In this document: piece by piece, positions 36,951 to 46,984 of the stretch | How the letters are laid out: each line of letters opens with the position of its first letter | Numbering within the stretch: the first letter of the stretch is position 1 | NCBI GenBank assembly: GCA_900119285.1 | Contig: FPIT01000003.1 | Location: forward strand, 124,001-188,000 | Length of the DNA stretch: 64,000 nt | Direction of reading: 5' to 3' | Source: Prevotellaceae bacterium HUN156 | GTDB lineage: Bacteria; Bacteroidota; Bacteroidia; Bacteroidales; Bacteroidaceae | Notes under the pieces: generated by a model | The model's input: the letters and a program-made list of their open reading frames with translations, nothing else | What the model was told of the DNA's origin: nothing | Database searches by the model: none | Position numbers and translations under genes: made by a program

Positions 36951-36962
36951 GGCGATTTTTCT
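36930..36962 (+). terminator. mutS terminator overlapping the stop codon
   Basis: AAATCGTCTC (36931-36940) pairs with GAGGCGATTT (36949-36958) and is followed by T-rich TTTCTTTT. Confidence 0.85.
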
Positions 36963-36993
36963 TTTAGCTATATTGTGAAAATAGGATAGACGA

Positions 36994-37032
36994 ACAACAG
37001 CGCAACCGAATGATATTCGAATGCGCTGTTGT
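36994..37032 (-). terminator. Terminator downstream of the M23 peptidase gene
   Basis: ACAACAGCGCA (36994-37004) and TGCGCTGTTGT (37022-37032) form a perfect 11-bp stem. It lies 25 bases beyond the minus-strand stop. The T-run after it is weak. Confidence 0.65.
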
Positions 37033-37056
37033 ATAATAATTAATAAAGATTATTTC

Positions 37057-37992
37057 TTAGTTGTACTTCAAAATCTGACCTGGCTTGATGTTAGAAGTCT
37101 TCTTCAGGTGATTCAGCTTCATAATAGCATCAACTGATGTGCCACGCTTACGAGCGATAGAGTAGAGAGTCTCGCCCTTCTTCACCTTGTGGAAACGTGA
37201 TTCGTGAGCATAGCTGGCAGCGGGAGCAGCATTTGCCAATTCGATATCCTCGTCGCCTTCGCCTATACCAGAACCATTAACACCACGCAGACGATTGGCT
37301 ACAGCCGACTCACGCTGATAACTGTCCTTGTGGAACATGTAGTAGTCATCTACAACATCCTGATTGCGGAAGTCGAACATCAATGCTGGATTGAGGGCTA
37401 CACCACAAAGACGAGTCTCGAAGTGAAGGTGTGAACCTGTACTACGACCTGTGTTACCACCCAATCCGATAGGATCGCCTGCACGAACCTCTTGATCTTC
37501 TGTAACCAGTTGCTTTGACATGTGACCATAAATAGTCTCCAAACCATTGTGGTGGCGGATAACTACATACTTACCATAGCCACGAGCCTCGTAGCGAACG
37601 ATGCGTACCTTACCAGAGAATGCAGCACGAATGGTATCACCGATATATACCTTGATATCAAGTCCTTTGTGCTGACGTCCCCAACGTGCACCAAAATTAC
37701 TGGTGAGTACACGACTAGTGGTAGGCATGCAGAAGTCTTTCAGCGAAATGCGGAAAGAGTCTGGCAGTGCAGTCTCATGATGTGCGTATTTGTTACTCCA
37801 GTCCTCATAAAGATCTTCTGCTGGAGATTCAAAATTCTCTGTAAATATCAGTCTCTGCAGCGCTACGCTGTCGACTGCTTTCATTTTACGGTCTACTGGT
37901 GCCTGACGAGCCAACAAGTCCTGTCCCGACATTGGGAGAGCACAAATTGTTGTTATCGCCAGTATAGTAAAAATCTTAATTTTCTGAATCAT
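37057..37992 (-). CDS. Cell-wall M23 metallopeptidase with C-terminal LysM domain
   Basis: About 311 residues with a signal peptide (IFTILAITTICALPMSG). The M23 domain has the zinc ligands in HKGLDIK (HxxxD) and GSHLHFETRL (HxH), plus HGHM-like IYGHMSKQL. A single LysM repeat closes the protein (FHKVKKGETLYSIARKRG ... KPGQIL), which binds peptidoglycan. Order is signal, M23, LysM. Start at 37992 gives the signal peptide; the 12 extra residues of the longer frame do not. Monocistronic, not part of the recG operon. Confidence 0.9.
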   Translation of the reverse strand: MIQKIKIFTILAITTICALPMSGQDLLARQAPVDRKMKAVDSVALQRLIFTENFESPAEDLYEDWSNKYAHHETALPDSFRISLKDFCMPTTSRVLTSNFGARWGRQHKGLDIKVYIGDTIRAAFSGKVRIVRYEARGYGKYVVIRHHNGLETIYGHMSKQLVTEDQEVRAGDPIGLGGNTGRSTGSHLHFETRLCGVALNPALMFDFRNQDVVDDYYMFHKDSYQRESAVANRLRGVNGSGIGEGDEDIELANAAPAASYAHESRFHKVKKGETLYSIARKRGTSVDAIMKLNHLKKTSNIKPGQILKYN

Positions 37993-38046
37993 AAATCGTT
38001 TTGGTTTATACACTGAAAACCGTTCCATTCAATCAATAGAACGCTG

Positions 38047-38054
38047 CAAAGGTA
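38047..38054 (-). promoter_or_regulatory. Promoter -7 box for the M23 peptidase gene
   Basis: Minus strand reads TACCTTTG, about 55 bases upstream of the ATG. Confidence 0.55.
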
Positions 38055-38138
38055 GTAAATATTGTTTAATAATGTACTATTTATGCATCTGGTTTAAGGT
38101 AGTTTTTGGTATTTTAACATTTCAAAGAGTGCTGAAAT

Positions 38139-40241
38139 TCAGGAAATTGCGCCCCAATTGATGTTAGTTTTGCGCAATTCTCGCAACCTTTTCCAAAGGA
38201 GGGAATAGCGCTCTGAAGAGCACTCTGGATCAGCTTCAATAATGAGCTGAGCTTCGTCGCGTGCCATCTGTACCAATTGACCGTCGCGAGCTATATCGGC
38301 AATCTTCAAATCGAAAGCCATACCACTTTGTTGGGTTCCTTCCAAATCGCCAGGACCACGTAGTTTAAGGTCGGCTTCAGCAATACGGAAACCATCGTTG
38401 GTCTCACACATAATGTCTATTCGCTTACGGGTGTCGGCAGAGAGTTCGTAGCAGGTAACAAGGATACAATAGCTCTGATCGGCACCTCGACCAACACGTC
38501 CTCTGAGCTGATGCAGTTGAGAAAGTCCAAAGCGCTGGGCTTCAAGAATAACCATTACCGAAGCATTGGGCACATTGACACCTACTTCAATAACTGTAGT
38601 TGCTACCAAAATCTGTGTCTCTCCACTGACAAACTTCTGCATCTCGGCTTCCTTCTCGGCTGGTTTCATCTTACCATGAACCTTGCTCAAACGGAATTCA
38701 GGAAAAACCTGAGTCAACACCTCAAAACCGTCTTCAAGGTTTTTAAGGTCTATCTTCTCGCTTTCCTCAATCAGTGGGAAAACAATATATACCTGTCTGC
38801 CTTGGCGTATCTGGTTGCGTATGCTATCATAGAGTGAGGGCAAAGAGCGGTCGAAAACGTGCTGAGTGACTACAGGCTTGCGACCTGGTGGCAGTTCATC
38901 GATAATGCTAACATCAAGATCACCATAGAGTGTCATTGCTAAGGTGCGAGGAATAGGTGTGGCAGTCATTACGAGAACATGAGGCGGATTGGTGCTTTTG
39001 CTCCATAGTTTAGCACGCTGAGCTACACCAAAGCGGTGCTGTTCATCTACAACCACAAATCCCAAACGAGCAAATTGTACGGTATCCTCTATCACGGCAT
39101 GGGTGCCAACGAGTATTTGAACACTTCCATCCATCAATCCATCAAGTATCTCTTGGCGTTTCTTGCCTTTTACGATACCTGTCAGCAGTGCCACACGGAT
39201 ATTCATTCCTTTGAGAAATTCCATAATGGTTTGCAGATGTTGCTCTGCCAAAATCTCCGTAGGTGCCATGATGCAGGCTTGATAGCCGTTGTCAAGAGCA
39301 ATGAGCATCGACATTAGGGCTACAAGTGTCTTACCAGAACCCACATCACCTTGCAGCAAACGATTCATCTGTCTGCCGCTACCCATATCCTTACGAATCT
39401 CGCGAATGACACGTTTCTGTGCCTCAGTGAGTGGAAAGGGTAGGTTGTCATGATAGAAACTGTTGAAACAGTCTCCCACCTTACTGAAGACATAACCACG
39501 ATACTTGCGTCGTTGGTCGCTGGCATATCTGACAATATTGAGTTGAACAAAGAATAGTTCTTCAAATTTTAGTCGCATGCGAGCTCGTTCCAGCTCCTTG
39601 GCGTTTTGTGGATAATGTATTTTACGTAATGCTTCGTCGCGAGACATCAGGCAAAGCTTATCCGTAATAAAAGGAGGAAGTGTCTCAGGTAGCGGTGTCT
39701 TCAATACATCGAGAAGTGATTTGACAAGGCGCTCAATAGAACGAGAGTTAAGCCCCATCTTCTTCATCTTTTCAGAAGTATTATAGTAGGGCTGCATACC
39801 CATTGTCGACAATTCAAGCTTATCGGCAGCATCCATATCAGGATGAGTTACATTGATGCGTCCGTTGTAAACGTTTGGTCGTCCGAAGACGATATACTCC
39901 TTACCAATAGTATAATTCTGTTTAGCATATTTACCGCCATTAAACCAAGTGAGATCCATCACGCGACCACTGCCATCAGTGAAATGTGCCACCACTCGTT
40001 CTTTGCGAGCACTCATTTTGAATGTTTCAAAACTGAGGATATGACCTTTTACCTGAACAAATGGCATATCGCCTGTGAGTTCGTGTATGCTGTAGAGGCG
40101 GCTACGATCTACATGTTTATATGGAAAATACTCCAACAAGTCTCCAAAGGTATTAATGCCCAACTCTTCGCTGAGCATTTTCCGACGATTAGGTCCTACC
40201 CCTGCCAGATATTGTATGTCTTGTTGCAGTATATTGTTCAT
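38139..40241 (-). CDS. recG: ATP-dependent DNA helicase RecG
   Basis: Branched-DNA and fork-reversal helicase, 700 residues. N-terminal wedge/OB domain (about 60-160), then helicase motif [19 protein letters not shown], motif [15 protein letters not shown] (DEQH), motif [17 protein letters not shown] and motif [18 protein letters not shown]. Last gene of a four-gene minus-strand operon (pdxJ, DJ-1, ispD, recG). Its ATG overlaps the ispD stop as ATGA. Confidence 0.96.
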   Translation of the reverse strand: MNNILQQDIQYLAGVGPNRRKMLSEELGINTFGDLLEYFPYKHVDRSRLYSIHELTGDMPFVQVKGHILSFETFKMSARKERVVAHFTDGSGRVMDLTWFNGGKYAKQNYTIGKEYIVFGRPNVYNGRINVTHPDMDAADKLELSTMGMQPYYNTSEKMKKMGLNSRSIERLVKSLLDVLKTPLPETLPPFITDKLCLMSRDEALRKIHYPQNAKELERARMRLKFEELFFVQLNIVRYASDQRRKYRGYVFSKVGDCFNSFYHDNLPFPLTEAQKRVIREIRKDMGSGRQMNRLLQGDVGSGKTLVALMSMLIALDNGYQACIMAPTEILAEQHLQTIMEFLKGMNIRVALLTGIVKGKKRQEILDGLMDGSVQILVGTHAVIEDTVQFARLGFVVVDEQHRFGVAQRAKLWSKSTNPPHVLVMTATPIPRTLAMTLYGDLDVSIIDELPPGRKPVVTQHVFDRSLPSLYDSIRNQIRQGRQVYIVFPLIEESEKIDLKNLEDGFEVLTQVFPEFRLSKVHGKMKPAEKEAEMQKFVSGETQILVATTVIEVGVNVPNASVMVILEAQRFGLSQLHQLRGRVGRGADQSYCILVTCYELSADTRKRIDIMCETNDGFRIAEADLKLRGPGDLEGTQQSGMAFDLKIADIARDGQLVQMARDEAQLIIEADPECSSERYSLLWKRLRELRKTNINWGAIS

Positions 40242-40894
40242 CCAATCAGTACTTCTGCTATTTTGAGGTCGTAGGGTGTGGTAATTTTTATATTCTCACG
40301 ATTGCCTTCCACGAGGGTTATGTCGAACCCGAAAGCTTCTACCACAGATGCATCATCGGTAAAACCATCGTTATAGGGCTGGCGATTGGCAGCCTTTAAT
40401 AGTTGGATATCAAAACACTGAGGAGTCTGAACCAAGCGATATTCGTTGCGTGGCTTGGTTCCTTCAGTAAAGTGACGTAGTGTTTCTACGACGGGAATGA
40501 CGGGAATGGCGGCTTTCTTCTCACGAGCTGTTTCGTAGCAGTTATTGATAACTTCAATGCTGGGGAAGGGGCGTACACCATCATGCACACCAACTACGCC
40601 CTGTGCATCATCAGGAATAAGTGCTAGTCCATGCTGTACGGAATGAAATCGAGTCTCACCACCATTAGCCAACAAATAATCCACATTGAACTGATATTCC
40701 TTGCAGAGTTGTTTCCAGTAGTCTTGCTGAGCCTCTGGCAATACAAGAATAATCTGTAAGTCAGTAGAATACGCTCTGAATCTTTCAAGTGTCCGCATCA
40801 ATACTGGTTTCCCACCAATTGGCAGAAACTGCTTGGGAATATCGCCTCCCATGCGCAGACCCTTTCCTCCTGCTACGATGATGATATAATCCAT
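40238..40894 (-). CDS. ispD: 2-C-methyl-D-erythritol 4-phosphate cytidylyltransferase
   Basis: Third step of the MEP isoprenoid pathway, 218 residues. N-terminal nucleotide-binding loop [19 protein letters not shown], then [12 protein letters not shown] and the substrate segment [11 protein letters not shown]. Length is typical. Overlaps neighbours on both sides by a few bases, so translation is likely coupled. It implies that isoprenoids, including the polyprenyl chain made by the synthase near 15.5 kb, come from the MEP route. Confidence 0.95.
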   Translation of the reverse strand: MDYIIIVAGGKGLRMGGDIPKQFLPIGGKPVLMRTLERFRAYSTDLQIILVLPEAQQDYWKQLCKEYQFNVDYLLANGGETRFHSVQHGLALIPDDAQGVVGVHDGVRPFPSIEVINNCYETAREKKAAIPVIPVVETLRHFTEGTKPRNEYRLVQTPQCFDIQLLKAANRQPYNDGFTDDASVVEAFGFDITLVEGNRENIKITTPYDLKIAEVLIG

Positions 40895-41463
40895 CAGGCC
40901 ATTAGGTGTTTGTATCGCATACCCTCAGCAATTTGGTCGGCAGTCTGTTTGTTGACCAGCTGTGATAAGAGTTCGTAGGCAAATGGGAATGCTGCGGCTG
41001 GTCCTTCGCCAGTAGTTACATTTCCATCCACCGTTACAAGGTCGCCAGTATAGGTAGCATCTGCTTCGGGAAGAGTTTCCTCCATGCCAGGATAGCATGT
41101 AGCTCGCTTACCTTCAAGAATGCCTAATGGAGCAAGTACTACGGCAGGTGAAGCACAGATGGCGGCAACCTTCTTGCCTACAGCATGTTGATCGACCAAA
41201 GCCTTGCATACTCCTTTGTGTGCAAAGAGGTTACTAGCTCCAGGCATACCACCTGGTAAGAATAATAGGTCTGCATCCGTATAGTCAGCTTGTTCAAACA
41301 TAATGTCAGCTTCTACGTTTACACCATGAGCAGACTGCACCAATGGGAAATCAGTAATGCTTACTGTTACCACTTCTACACCACCGCGACGCAATACATC
41401 TATGGGGATGAGTGCTTCTATCTCTTCGAAGCCATCAGCTAAGAATACATATACTTTTTTCAT
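40894..41463 (-). CDS. DJ-1/PfpI-family protein (YajL/ThiJ type)
   Basis: 189-residue class I glutamine-amidotransferase-like fold. The N-terminal [20 protein letters not shown] holds the conserved Glu, and the nucleophile elbow is [13 protein letters not shown], with the reactive Cys at about residue 106. GxPG motif [13 protein letters not shown] is present. Family members act as chaperone-like or glyoxalase/deglycase proteins; the role here is not established. It sits between pdxJ (12-base gap) and ispD (overlapping TGATG). Confidence 0.88.
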   Translation of the reverse strand: MKKVYVFLADGFEEIEALIPIDVLRRGGVEVVTVSITDFPLVQSAHGVNVEADIMFEQADYTDADLLFLPGGMPGASNLFAHKGVCKALVDQHAVGKKVAAICASPAVVLAPLGILEGKRATCYPGMEETLPEADATYTGDLVTVDGNVTTGEGPAAAFPFAYELLSQLVNKQTADQIAEGMRYKHLMA

Positions 41464-41475
41464 GGTTCTTGCGAA

Positions 41476-42192
41476 TTATTTTAATGCTTGTAAGTAGCGC
41501 TTGATAGTTTCCTGCAATCCCAAGTAGAGGGCATCGCAGATGAGAGCATGTCCAATACTTACCTCGTCAGTCCAAGGAATGAGCTGATGATAGTAAGCAA
41601 GGTTTTCCAATGACAAGTCGTGACCGGCATTAAGTCCCAATCCCACACGACGAGCCTCTTCGGCTGCAGCGACAAAAGGAGCAATAGCTGCCTCACGATT
41701 CTTAGCATAACCAGAAGCGTATGGCTCAGTATAGAGTTCCACACGGTCGGCTCCACAAATCTTAGCACCTTCTACCATTCGTGGGTCGGCATCAACGAAG
41801 ATGCTGGTACGAATGCCGGCAGCCTTGAAGGTCTTACAGATATCTGTTAGGAATGCTTTATTTTCTATGGTATCCCATCCGTGGTTAGAGGTTATTTGGT
41901 CGTGACTATCGGGTACCAGTGTAACCTGTGTAGGCACTACCTCTAACACTAGCCGGGTGAAAGAGTCGATAGGATTTCCTTCAATATTAAATTCTGTAGT
42001 AATGATAGGACGGATATCGCGGACGTCCTGATAGCGGATATGGCGTTCGTCTGGTCGTGGATGTACAGTGATACCTTGGGCGCCAAACGATTCAGCGTCT
42101 TGAGCTACTTTTAATACGTTGGGATTGTTACCACCTCTGGCGTTACGTATTGTAGCAATCTTATTGATGTTTACGCTTAGTTTTGTCATCAT
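41476..42192 (-). CDS. pdxJ: Pyridoxine 5'-phosphate synthase
   Basis: Condenses 1-deoxyxylulose 5-phosphate with 3-amino-2-oxopropyl phosphate to pyridoxine 5'-phosphate, 238 residues. Signatures: [34 protein letters not shown] with the catalytic His, FNIEGNP, and [15 protein letters not shown]. First gene of the pdxJ-DJ-1-ispD-recG operon. DXP is a shared precursor of PdxJ and the MEP pathway enzyme IspD downstream. Confidence 0.96.
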   Translation of the reverse strand: MMTKLSVNINKIATIRNARGGNNPNVLKVAQDAESFGAQGITVHPRPDERHIRYQDVRDIRPIITTEFNIEGNPIDSFTRLVLEVVPTQVTLVPDSHDQITSNHGWDTIENKAFLTDICKTFKAAGIRTSIFVDADPRMVEGAKICGADRVELYTEPYASGYAKNREAAIAPFVAAAEEARRVGLGLNAGHDLSLENLAYYHQLIPWTDEVSIGHALICDALYLGLQETIKRYLQALK

Positions 42193-42211
42193 TAAATGGT
42201 TTTGTTTTGTG

Positions 42212-42219
42212 CAAAGATA
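42212..42219 (-). promoter_or_regulatory. Promoter -7 box of the pdxJ-recG operon
   Basis: Minus strand reads TATCTTTG, 19 bases upstream of pdxJ. Confidence 0.6.
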
Positions 42220-42277
42220 GTAAAAATAAGGTATGGTTTATACGGAATAACACAGAATTTATGATGCCTTAACAAAA

Positions 42278-42308
42278 AAATCCACATAATCCGTATAATC
42301 CGTACTAA
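42278..42308. repeat. Short tandem ATAATCCGTA repeat in the pdxJ-nadK divergent gap
   Basis: The word ATAATCCGTA occurs twice in a row after a related AATCCACAT. Related words (ATTCGTGAAATTCGTGTAAT) occur near 61610-61640 within repeat copy B. Confidence 0.6.
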
Positions 42309-42316
42309 AAAAATTG

Positions 42317-42324
42317 TATCTTTG
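42317..42324 (+). promoter_or_regulatory. Promoter -7 box for nadK
   Basis: TATCTTTG, 18 bases upstream of the ATG at 42343. Confidence 0.6.
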
Positions 42325-42342
42325 CGTCCAAATAAACAACTG

Positions 42343-43236
42343 ATGCATATGGCCTCACGCAAATTACGGTTTGCCATTTTTGGCAACACTTATCAGCCCA
42401 AGAAGTCGGAATCATTCCAGAAACTGTTGGCATGTCTGACATTACGACGAGCAGAAGTGCTTATCGAACGGGAGTTTTATACCTTCTTGACAGAAGAGCA
42501 AAAACTACCTATTGAGGGAGTAACCGTATTTGATTTATCAGACTTTTATGCCGACTTCGTTATTTCGATGGGTGGTGATGGTACTTTTCTCCGTGCAGCC
42601 AGTATGGTTGGAAACAAGAATATACCCATACTAGGTGTTAACACTGGGAGGTTAGGCTTTTTGGCAGATGTCAATGCATTAGAGATAGAGCATACTATCA
42701 ATGCACTCTACGAAGGTGACTATGCGATAGATACTCGAGCTGTTATTCGTGTAGAAACTGACGGTCAGCAGCTGACAGGTTTTGATTGTGCATTAAACGA
42801 TGTTGCTATCTTGAAGCGTGACAATGCTTCGATGATTTCTATTCATATGACAATCAATGGTGATTATGTGACTACCTATCAGGCTGACGGACTCATCATC
42901 AGTACTCCTACAGGCTCTACTGCATATTCTTTGTCAAATGGTGGACCGATTATAGTGCCAGGAACGCATGTATTCTCATTAACGGCTGTTGCTCCTCACT
43001 CGCTGAATGTACGCCCCATAGTACTTTCTGAAGACAGCGAGATAAAATTAACAGTGGAGAGTCGTACGCACAATTATCTTGTGGCACTTGATGGTCGTTC
43101 TGAAAAACTGGTAGATACCACTCGTCTGACTTTACGCAAAGCACCTTATCGCGTAAAAGTCATCAAGCGAGCAGGAACAAAGTACTTCCATACTTTGCGT
43201 GAGAAAATGATGTGGGGAGCAGACTCCCGCAAATAA
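42343..43236 (+). CDS. nadK: NAD kinase
   Basis: Phosphorylates NAD to NADP, about 297 residues. The GGDG motif is in VISMGGDGTFLRAAS, followed by the NTGRLGFLAD segment and LNDVAILKRD. The C-terminal beta-rich motif YQADGLIISTPTGSTAYSLS is complete. An in-frame TTG at 42322 lies inside the promoter, so the ATG at 42343 or the one at 42349 is the start. Only two bases separate its stop from the converging kinase gene. Confidence 0.95.
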   Translation: MHMASRKLRFAIFGNTYQPKKSESFQKLLACLTLRRAEVLIEREFYTFLTEEQKLPIEGVTVFDLSDFYADFVISMGGDGTFLRAASMVGNKNIPILGVNTGRLGFLADVNALEIEHTINALYEGDYAIDTRAVIRVETDGQQLTGFDCALNDVAILKRDNASMISIHMTINGDYVTTYQADGLIISTPTGSTAYSLSNGGPIIVPGTHVFSLTAVAPHSLNVRPIVLSEDSEIKLTVESRTHNYLVALDGRSEKLVDTTRLTLRKAPYRVKVIKRAGTKYFHTLREKMMWGADSRK

Positions 43237-43238
43237 AA

Positions 43239-45041
43239 TCACTCACGAGGAAGTTTTAGAATAAAGCGACTTCCTCCTGAATACGTCAGGTCGACAATGA
43301 CGTCACCTCCTAATTGGCGAGCAACACGGCGAGATAAAGGAAGTCCTAATCCCACACCTTCTTTGTAGGCATCTACCTTATAGAAATGCTCAAAGATTTT
43401 TTCTTCTTCTCCATATTTGATACCTCGTCCTGTGTCGGAAACGCTAAAGCATACCATATTCTCAACTTCATCTAACTGACAGCTAAGCGTAATGCTTCCG
43501 TGCTCAGTAAACTTAACAGCATTATCTAATAAGTGGCTTAAAATTTTCTTAATTTCGCACTTATTGGTAATCATCTTAAAGCTGTCTTTTAACTTGGTAT
43601 CGAAAACAATTTTAAGTTCCTTTTGAGTCGCTTTGTAAGATTCTAAGAGTTCTGCAGCAAACTTGTTACAATAAACAACATCGCTCTTATCCACAAAGTG
43701 TATGCTCTCTTTGCTTGAGATATCTAGGATTTCGTCAATGATTCGAACAATATTGCGTGTACTGTTCATAATTCGACTTGCCATCTCTGTGCGTTCATTC
43801 TCGCTCATCAGTGTCTTTGGATCACTGATAATCTGCGCATAACCGCTAATGATATTTAGTGGTGTTCGAATCTCGTGGCTCATATTCTGCAGGAAGCTAA
43901 TCTTCATACGCTCAGCCTCTTCTGCCTTATCACGAGCAATGATGAGTTCTCTATTTTGCTGTTGTAGCTTCTTCATATACTTGCGCTTGCGCAGTCGATA
44001 CAAAAAGAAACCAAACAGCATGATTGCAATGATAACAACGAAGAATCCCCAACGTACTTTTTCATTGTACTTGGTAATGGCTTCGTTGGCTAACTCTGCA
44101 TTCTGCAGATCGTTGGCAGAACCTATCATCTCTTCACTCATGATGATATTATTCACAGAGTCTTTCACAGCCATATATTTTTTCTGCATATCATAAGCAT
44201 GATGCAGGTCTCCAGAGATCTCGTAAATCTCCGTCAGAAACTTATAAGTATCTGTAGAATTTGTCAGTTGATATGCCATCTTGATAGCGTCATCATATAA
44301 GCCATCGGAGACAAATTTACAAATCTGTACGTAGTTGTAATAAGTGGTGCTGAAGTTCTTGCCAGAGCGCTCTTTCAGCAACATGTATTCATTGTATGTC
44401 TTATCTACAGTAGCCCAGTCACGCATAGTATAGGCAATGATTACCTTAAAGCCAATGGCATCGCTATATTCATAACTGGCATCGGTTGCTTTAATTATTT
44501 CAATAGCGCAGTTAAGGTTCTTCATGGCTTCCTGCGGTTGGGTATCCATTTCAATGTTTGCTAAATCCATATACAATCCGACAAGATTGCCAGGTTGAGA
44601 ATGATCTACCTGATCGATAGCTTTTTCATAATATTTCTGCGCCAGAGATAGATTACCACGTAATGAATAGATAAGACCTTGCAAACGAGTGGCCTTGTAA
44701 ATTTGTTTTTCGGCCTTACGATATTGCATGTCCTTTTGTATAGACATGGTTTTTCGCATAGCACGATAGAAGTGGTTGTGGTTGACATCGTAAAGTATTT
44801 CATGTGTCCACCCTTGATAATAGTCGGGCAGGTTTTTCTCCTTAAGCATGTACTCACGATATCGCGCGGCACTCTTGTAAAATGCTTGCTCGTCTTCCAT
44901 ATTAAAATATTTTCTAACGTCATCAAGCAAATGTTCGCTAATTGTGTCTCTACTAACAGCTTTTGTGTTGCAAGGTGTCATGCAGAGTAGTATTGTAAAA
45001 ATAACCGCTATCAAGTGATTATAGTTGGACATTCTTATCAT
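43239..45041 (-). CDS. Sensor histidine kinase with periplasmic TPR-like domain
   Basis: 600 residues: signal peptide or N-terminal helix (LIAVIFTILLCMTPC), a TPR-like helical sensor part to about residue 330 (GNLSLAQKYYEKAIDQVD, LYMDLANIEMDTQP), one transmembrane helix (WGFFVVIIAIMLFGFFLY), a short coiled coil, HisKA with the phospho-acceptor His in NMSHEIRTPLN near residue 388, and HATPase_c with LLDNAVKFTEHG, SDTGRGI and GVGLGLPLS. No receiver domain or response regulator gene is adjacent, so it is an orphan kinase; its signal is unknown. Convergent with nadK. Confidence 0.92.
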   Translation of the reverse strand: MIRMSNYNHLIAVIFTILLCMTPCNTKAVSRDTISEHLLDDVRKYFNMEDEQAFYKSAARYREYMLKEKNLPDYYQGWTHEILYDVNHNHFYRAMRKTMSIQKDMQYRKAEKQIYKATRLQGLIYSLRGNLSLAQKYYEKAIDQVDHSQPGNLVGLYMDLANIEMDTQPQEAMKNLNCAIEIIKATDASYEYSDAIGFKVIIAYTMRDWATVDKTYNEYMLLKERSGKNFSTTYYNYVQICKFVSDGLYDDAIKMAYQLTNSTDTYKFLTEIYEISGDLHHAYDMQKKYMAVKDSVNNIIMSEEMIGSANDLQNAELANEAITKYNEKVRWGFFVVIIAIMLFGFFLYRLRKRKYMKKLQQQNRELIIARDKAEEAERMKISFLQNMSHEIRTPLNIISGYAQIISDPKTLMSENERTEMASRIMNSTRNIVRIIDEILDISSKESIHFVDKSDVVYCNKFAAELLESYKATQKELKIVFDTKLKDSFKMITNKCEIKKILSHLLDNAVKFTEHGSITLSCQLDEVENMVCFSVSDTGRGIKYGEEEKIFEHFYKVDAYKEGVGLGLPLSRRVARQLGGDVIVDLTYSGGSRFILKLPRE

Positions 45042-45064
45042 CTGTTATGTGTTTATTCGACACG

Positions 45065-45072
45065 CAAAGGTA
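45065..45072 (-). promoter_or_regulatory. Promoter -7 box for the histidine kinase gene
   Basis: Minus strand reads TACCTTTG, 23 bases upstream of the longest ATG. Confidence 0.55.
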
Positions 45073-45271
45073 TGAAAAAAAAATCGAAATAACAAAGGCG
45101 AAAATGCTAAAACCTCTTAAAAAGAAATTGTTTCTTCTTTTAGTGACTATTACTTATTGGGAGTTCCATAGAAGAGGCATTTCTTAATTATATAAATAAG
45201 GTGTAAATGTTAAATATTACATTACTGAAAAAATAATGGCGAAAAAGTTTGGAAGATATTACTTAAAACAC

Positions 45272-45279
45272 TACTTTTG
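45272..45279 (+). promoter_or_regulatory. Promoter -7 box of the ABC/efflux gene group
   Basis: TACTTTTG with TTTGG at 45249-45252 as -33 element, 20 bases upstream. The predicted start point falls inside the palindrome at 45282-45303. Confidence 0.65.
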
Positions 45280-45281
45280 CA

Positions 45282-45303
45282 GTGTACTATTAAAGTAGTA
45301 CAC
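45282..45303. promoter_or_regulatory. Palindromic operator candidate for the GntR regulator
   Basis: GTGTACTA and TAGTACAC are exact 8-bp inverted arms with a 6-base centre (TTAAAG). It covers the predicted transcription start of the gene group. YtrA-type GntR regulators, one of which is encoded at 47868, bind palindromes with GTA/TAC half sites, so autoregulation is likely. Confidence 0.7.
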
Positions 45304-45338
45304 CGATACAGAGTTAAATAACCAATACAAATACAATC

Positions 45339-46154
45339 ATGATAGAAGTAAAAAACATCAGTTTTAAGTATGCAGGTCAGAAGAATCTGGTATTTGATGA
45401 TTTCAGTCTGACACTAGAAGAAAACAACATCTATGGCTTATTGGGCAAGAATGGTATGGGTAAGTCAACATTGCTTTACCTGATAGCAGGATTATTGCGC
45501 CCTAAGAAGGGTAGTGTTTGTTTCGACGGTGTTGAAACAAAGCTTCGTAGGCCTGAAACTCTTCAAGATATCTTCATTGTACCCGAAGAATTTGATCTGC
45601 CAGCCATGTCACTCAATCAGTATGTGAAGATTAACGAACCATTCTATCCACACTTCAGTCGTGAAGTGCTGGAAGCATGTTTAAAAGACTTTGAACTCTC
45701 AACCGACATCAAACTAAACGCCCTCTCTATGGGTCAAAAGAAAAAGGTATTTATGGCTTTTGCTCTTGCCACGAACACAAAGGTACTGCTGATGGATGAG
45801 CCTACCAATGGACTGGACATTCCTTCAAAGAGTCAGTTCCGCAAGGTAGTAGCTCAGTACATGACAGATGATCGCACATTGATTATCTCTACTCACCAAG
45901 TACATGATGTGGAGTCGCTGCTTGATCATATTTTGATACTGAATCAACAGAAGTTGTTGCTCGATGCCAGTGTTGCAGATATTACTGAAAAATACACCTT
46001 CGAGTATCGTACTCCCGACCAGATGGATGATGTTTTATATGCAGAGCCTTCACTTCAGGGTAATGCAGTGATTGCTCCTCGTAAGGAGGGTAGTGCTGAG
46101 ACGCAGCTTAATCTTGAGTTACTCTTTAATGCTGTTAACGAAGGAAAGATTTGA
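45339..46154 (+). CDS. ABC transporter ATP-binding protein (YtrB-like)
   Basis: 271-residue nucleotide-binding subunit. Walker A LLGKNGMGKSTLLYL, signature LSMGQKKKVFMA (a degenerate LSGGQ), Walker B KVLLMDEPTNGLDI, and H-loop ISTHQVHDV. The C-terminal 60 residues are an extra domain. It is the first gene after the operator and is followed by two membrane subunits, an arrangement typical of GntR-controlled exporters responding to cell-wall-active agents. Substrate unknown. Confidence 0.9.
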   Translation: MIEVKNISFKYAGQKNLVFDDFSLTLEENNIYGLLGKNGMGKSTLLYLIAGLLRPKKGSVCFDGVETKLRRPETLQDIFIVPEEFDLPAMSLNQYVKINEPFYPHFSREVLEACLKDFELSTDIKLNALSMGQKKKVFMAFALATNTKVLLMDEPTNGLDIPSKSQFRKVVAQYMTDDRTLIISTHQVHDVESLLDHILILNQQKLLLDASVADITEKYTFEYRTPDQMDDVLYAEPSLQGNAVIAPRKEGSAETQLNLELLFNAVNEGKI

Positions 46155-46187
46155 AGATTAAACATCAAACACTAAAGATTAGACTTT

Positions 46188-46973
46188 ATGATACAGTTTA
46201 ATATACATAGATTTGGAAAGCTGGCAAAGTGGTCGCTGAGGAATGACAGAAGATACTATATTAAGTCTTTCTTTCAAGTATTGGTGACCACGCTATTGGC
46301 ATTCCTGTTCTTTACTGGGGTTGTGAAGCTGAATGGTCAACAAGGAAATTATCAAGCTTGTGCAGGAATTGCATTCTTTATGTTTGCTATTGCAGTGGTT
46401 TGTGGTCCCTCATTTATGTTCTATAGCATGGAAGGTAAGCACGATCGCCAAACATTAATGCTACTTCCTGCCTCTAACTTCGAGAAATACCTGATGCGCT
46501 ATTCCACTTGGCTTATTCTTTTGCCTCTCTATCTGGTAGCATTCTTTGCAGCTGATCTGGTGCAATACTTTTTCCATTGGGTATTAGGCCATGACTATGG
46601 TCAGTTCGTTATCTCAAGAATAGTAAAGATATTAAATGATTCAAATGGTTTAACCAGTTGGTCAACACCTCGATTCGTACCAAGCATGATAATGCTCGTT
46701 ATCTGGCTTCAGTCGCTCTATGCGCTTGGTGCTACGTTTATACGTTCACGAAAGTTCAATTGGGTTATTACCACAGTAGTTATAATATTGCTTGGCATGT
46801 TCTTGTTCGAGTATGCAAAAGACGTAAAAGTGTTACAGTTTAAATCAGACGCTGAAACGCTGGAATATATCCTAAGCCTAAGCATCTACCTTGTTTTGGC
46901 TATGTTTAATTACTGGTTGTCCTACAGAATCTTCTGTAGAACACAGCTGAAAGCAAAGTTAGTAAACCTGTAA
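46188..46973 (+). CDS. ABC exporter membrane subunit 1
   Basis: 261 residues, about six hydrophobic helices, including VLVTTLLAFLFFTGVV, AFFMFAIAVVCGPSF and YILSLSIYLVLAMFNYW. The motif QTLMLLPASNFEKYLMR matches RTTLLMLPSSNLEKYLS in the next protein, so the two are diverged duplicates. Probably pairs with the ATPase encoded at 45339. Family: ABC-2-type permease-like. Confidence 0.75.
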   Translation: MIQFNIHRFGKLAKWSLRNDRRYYIKSFFQVLVTTLLAFLFFTGVVKLNGQQGNYQACAGIAFFMFAIAVVCGPSFMFYSMEGKHDRQTLMLLPASNFEKYLMRYSTWLILLPLYLVAFFAADLVQYFFHWVLGHDYGQFVISRIVKILNDSNGLTSWSTPRFVPSMIMLVIWLQSLYALGATFIRSRKFNWVITTVVIILLGMFLFEYAKDVKVLQFKSDAETLEYILSLSIYLVLAMFNYWLSYRIFCRTQLKAKLVNL

Positions 46974-46984
46974 AAAGAAATAAC

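Noticed and set aside
42192..42389. Minus-strand open frame of 65 codons in the pdxJ-nadK gap
   Set aside because: Covers two divergent promoters and the start of nadK; no gene features.
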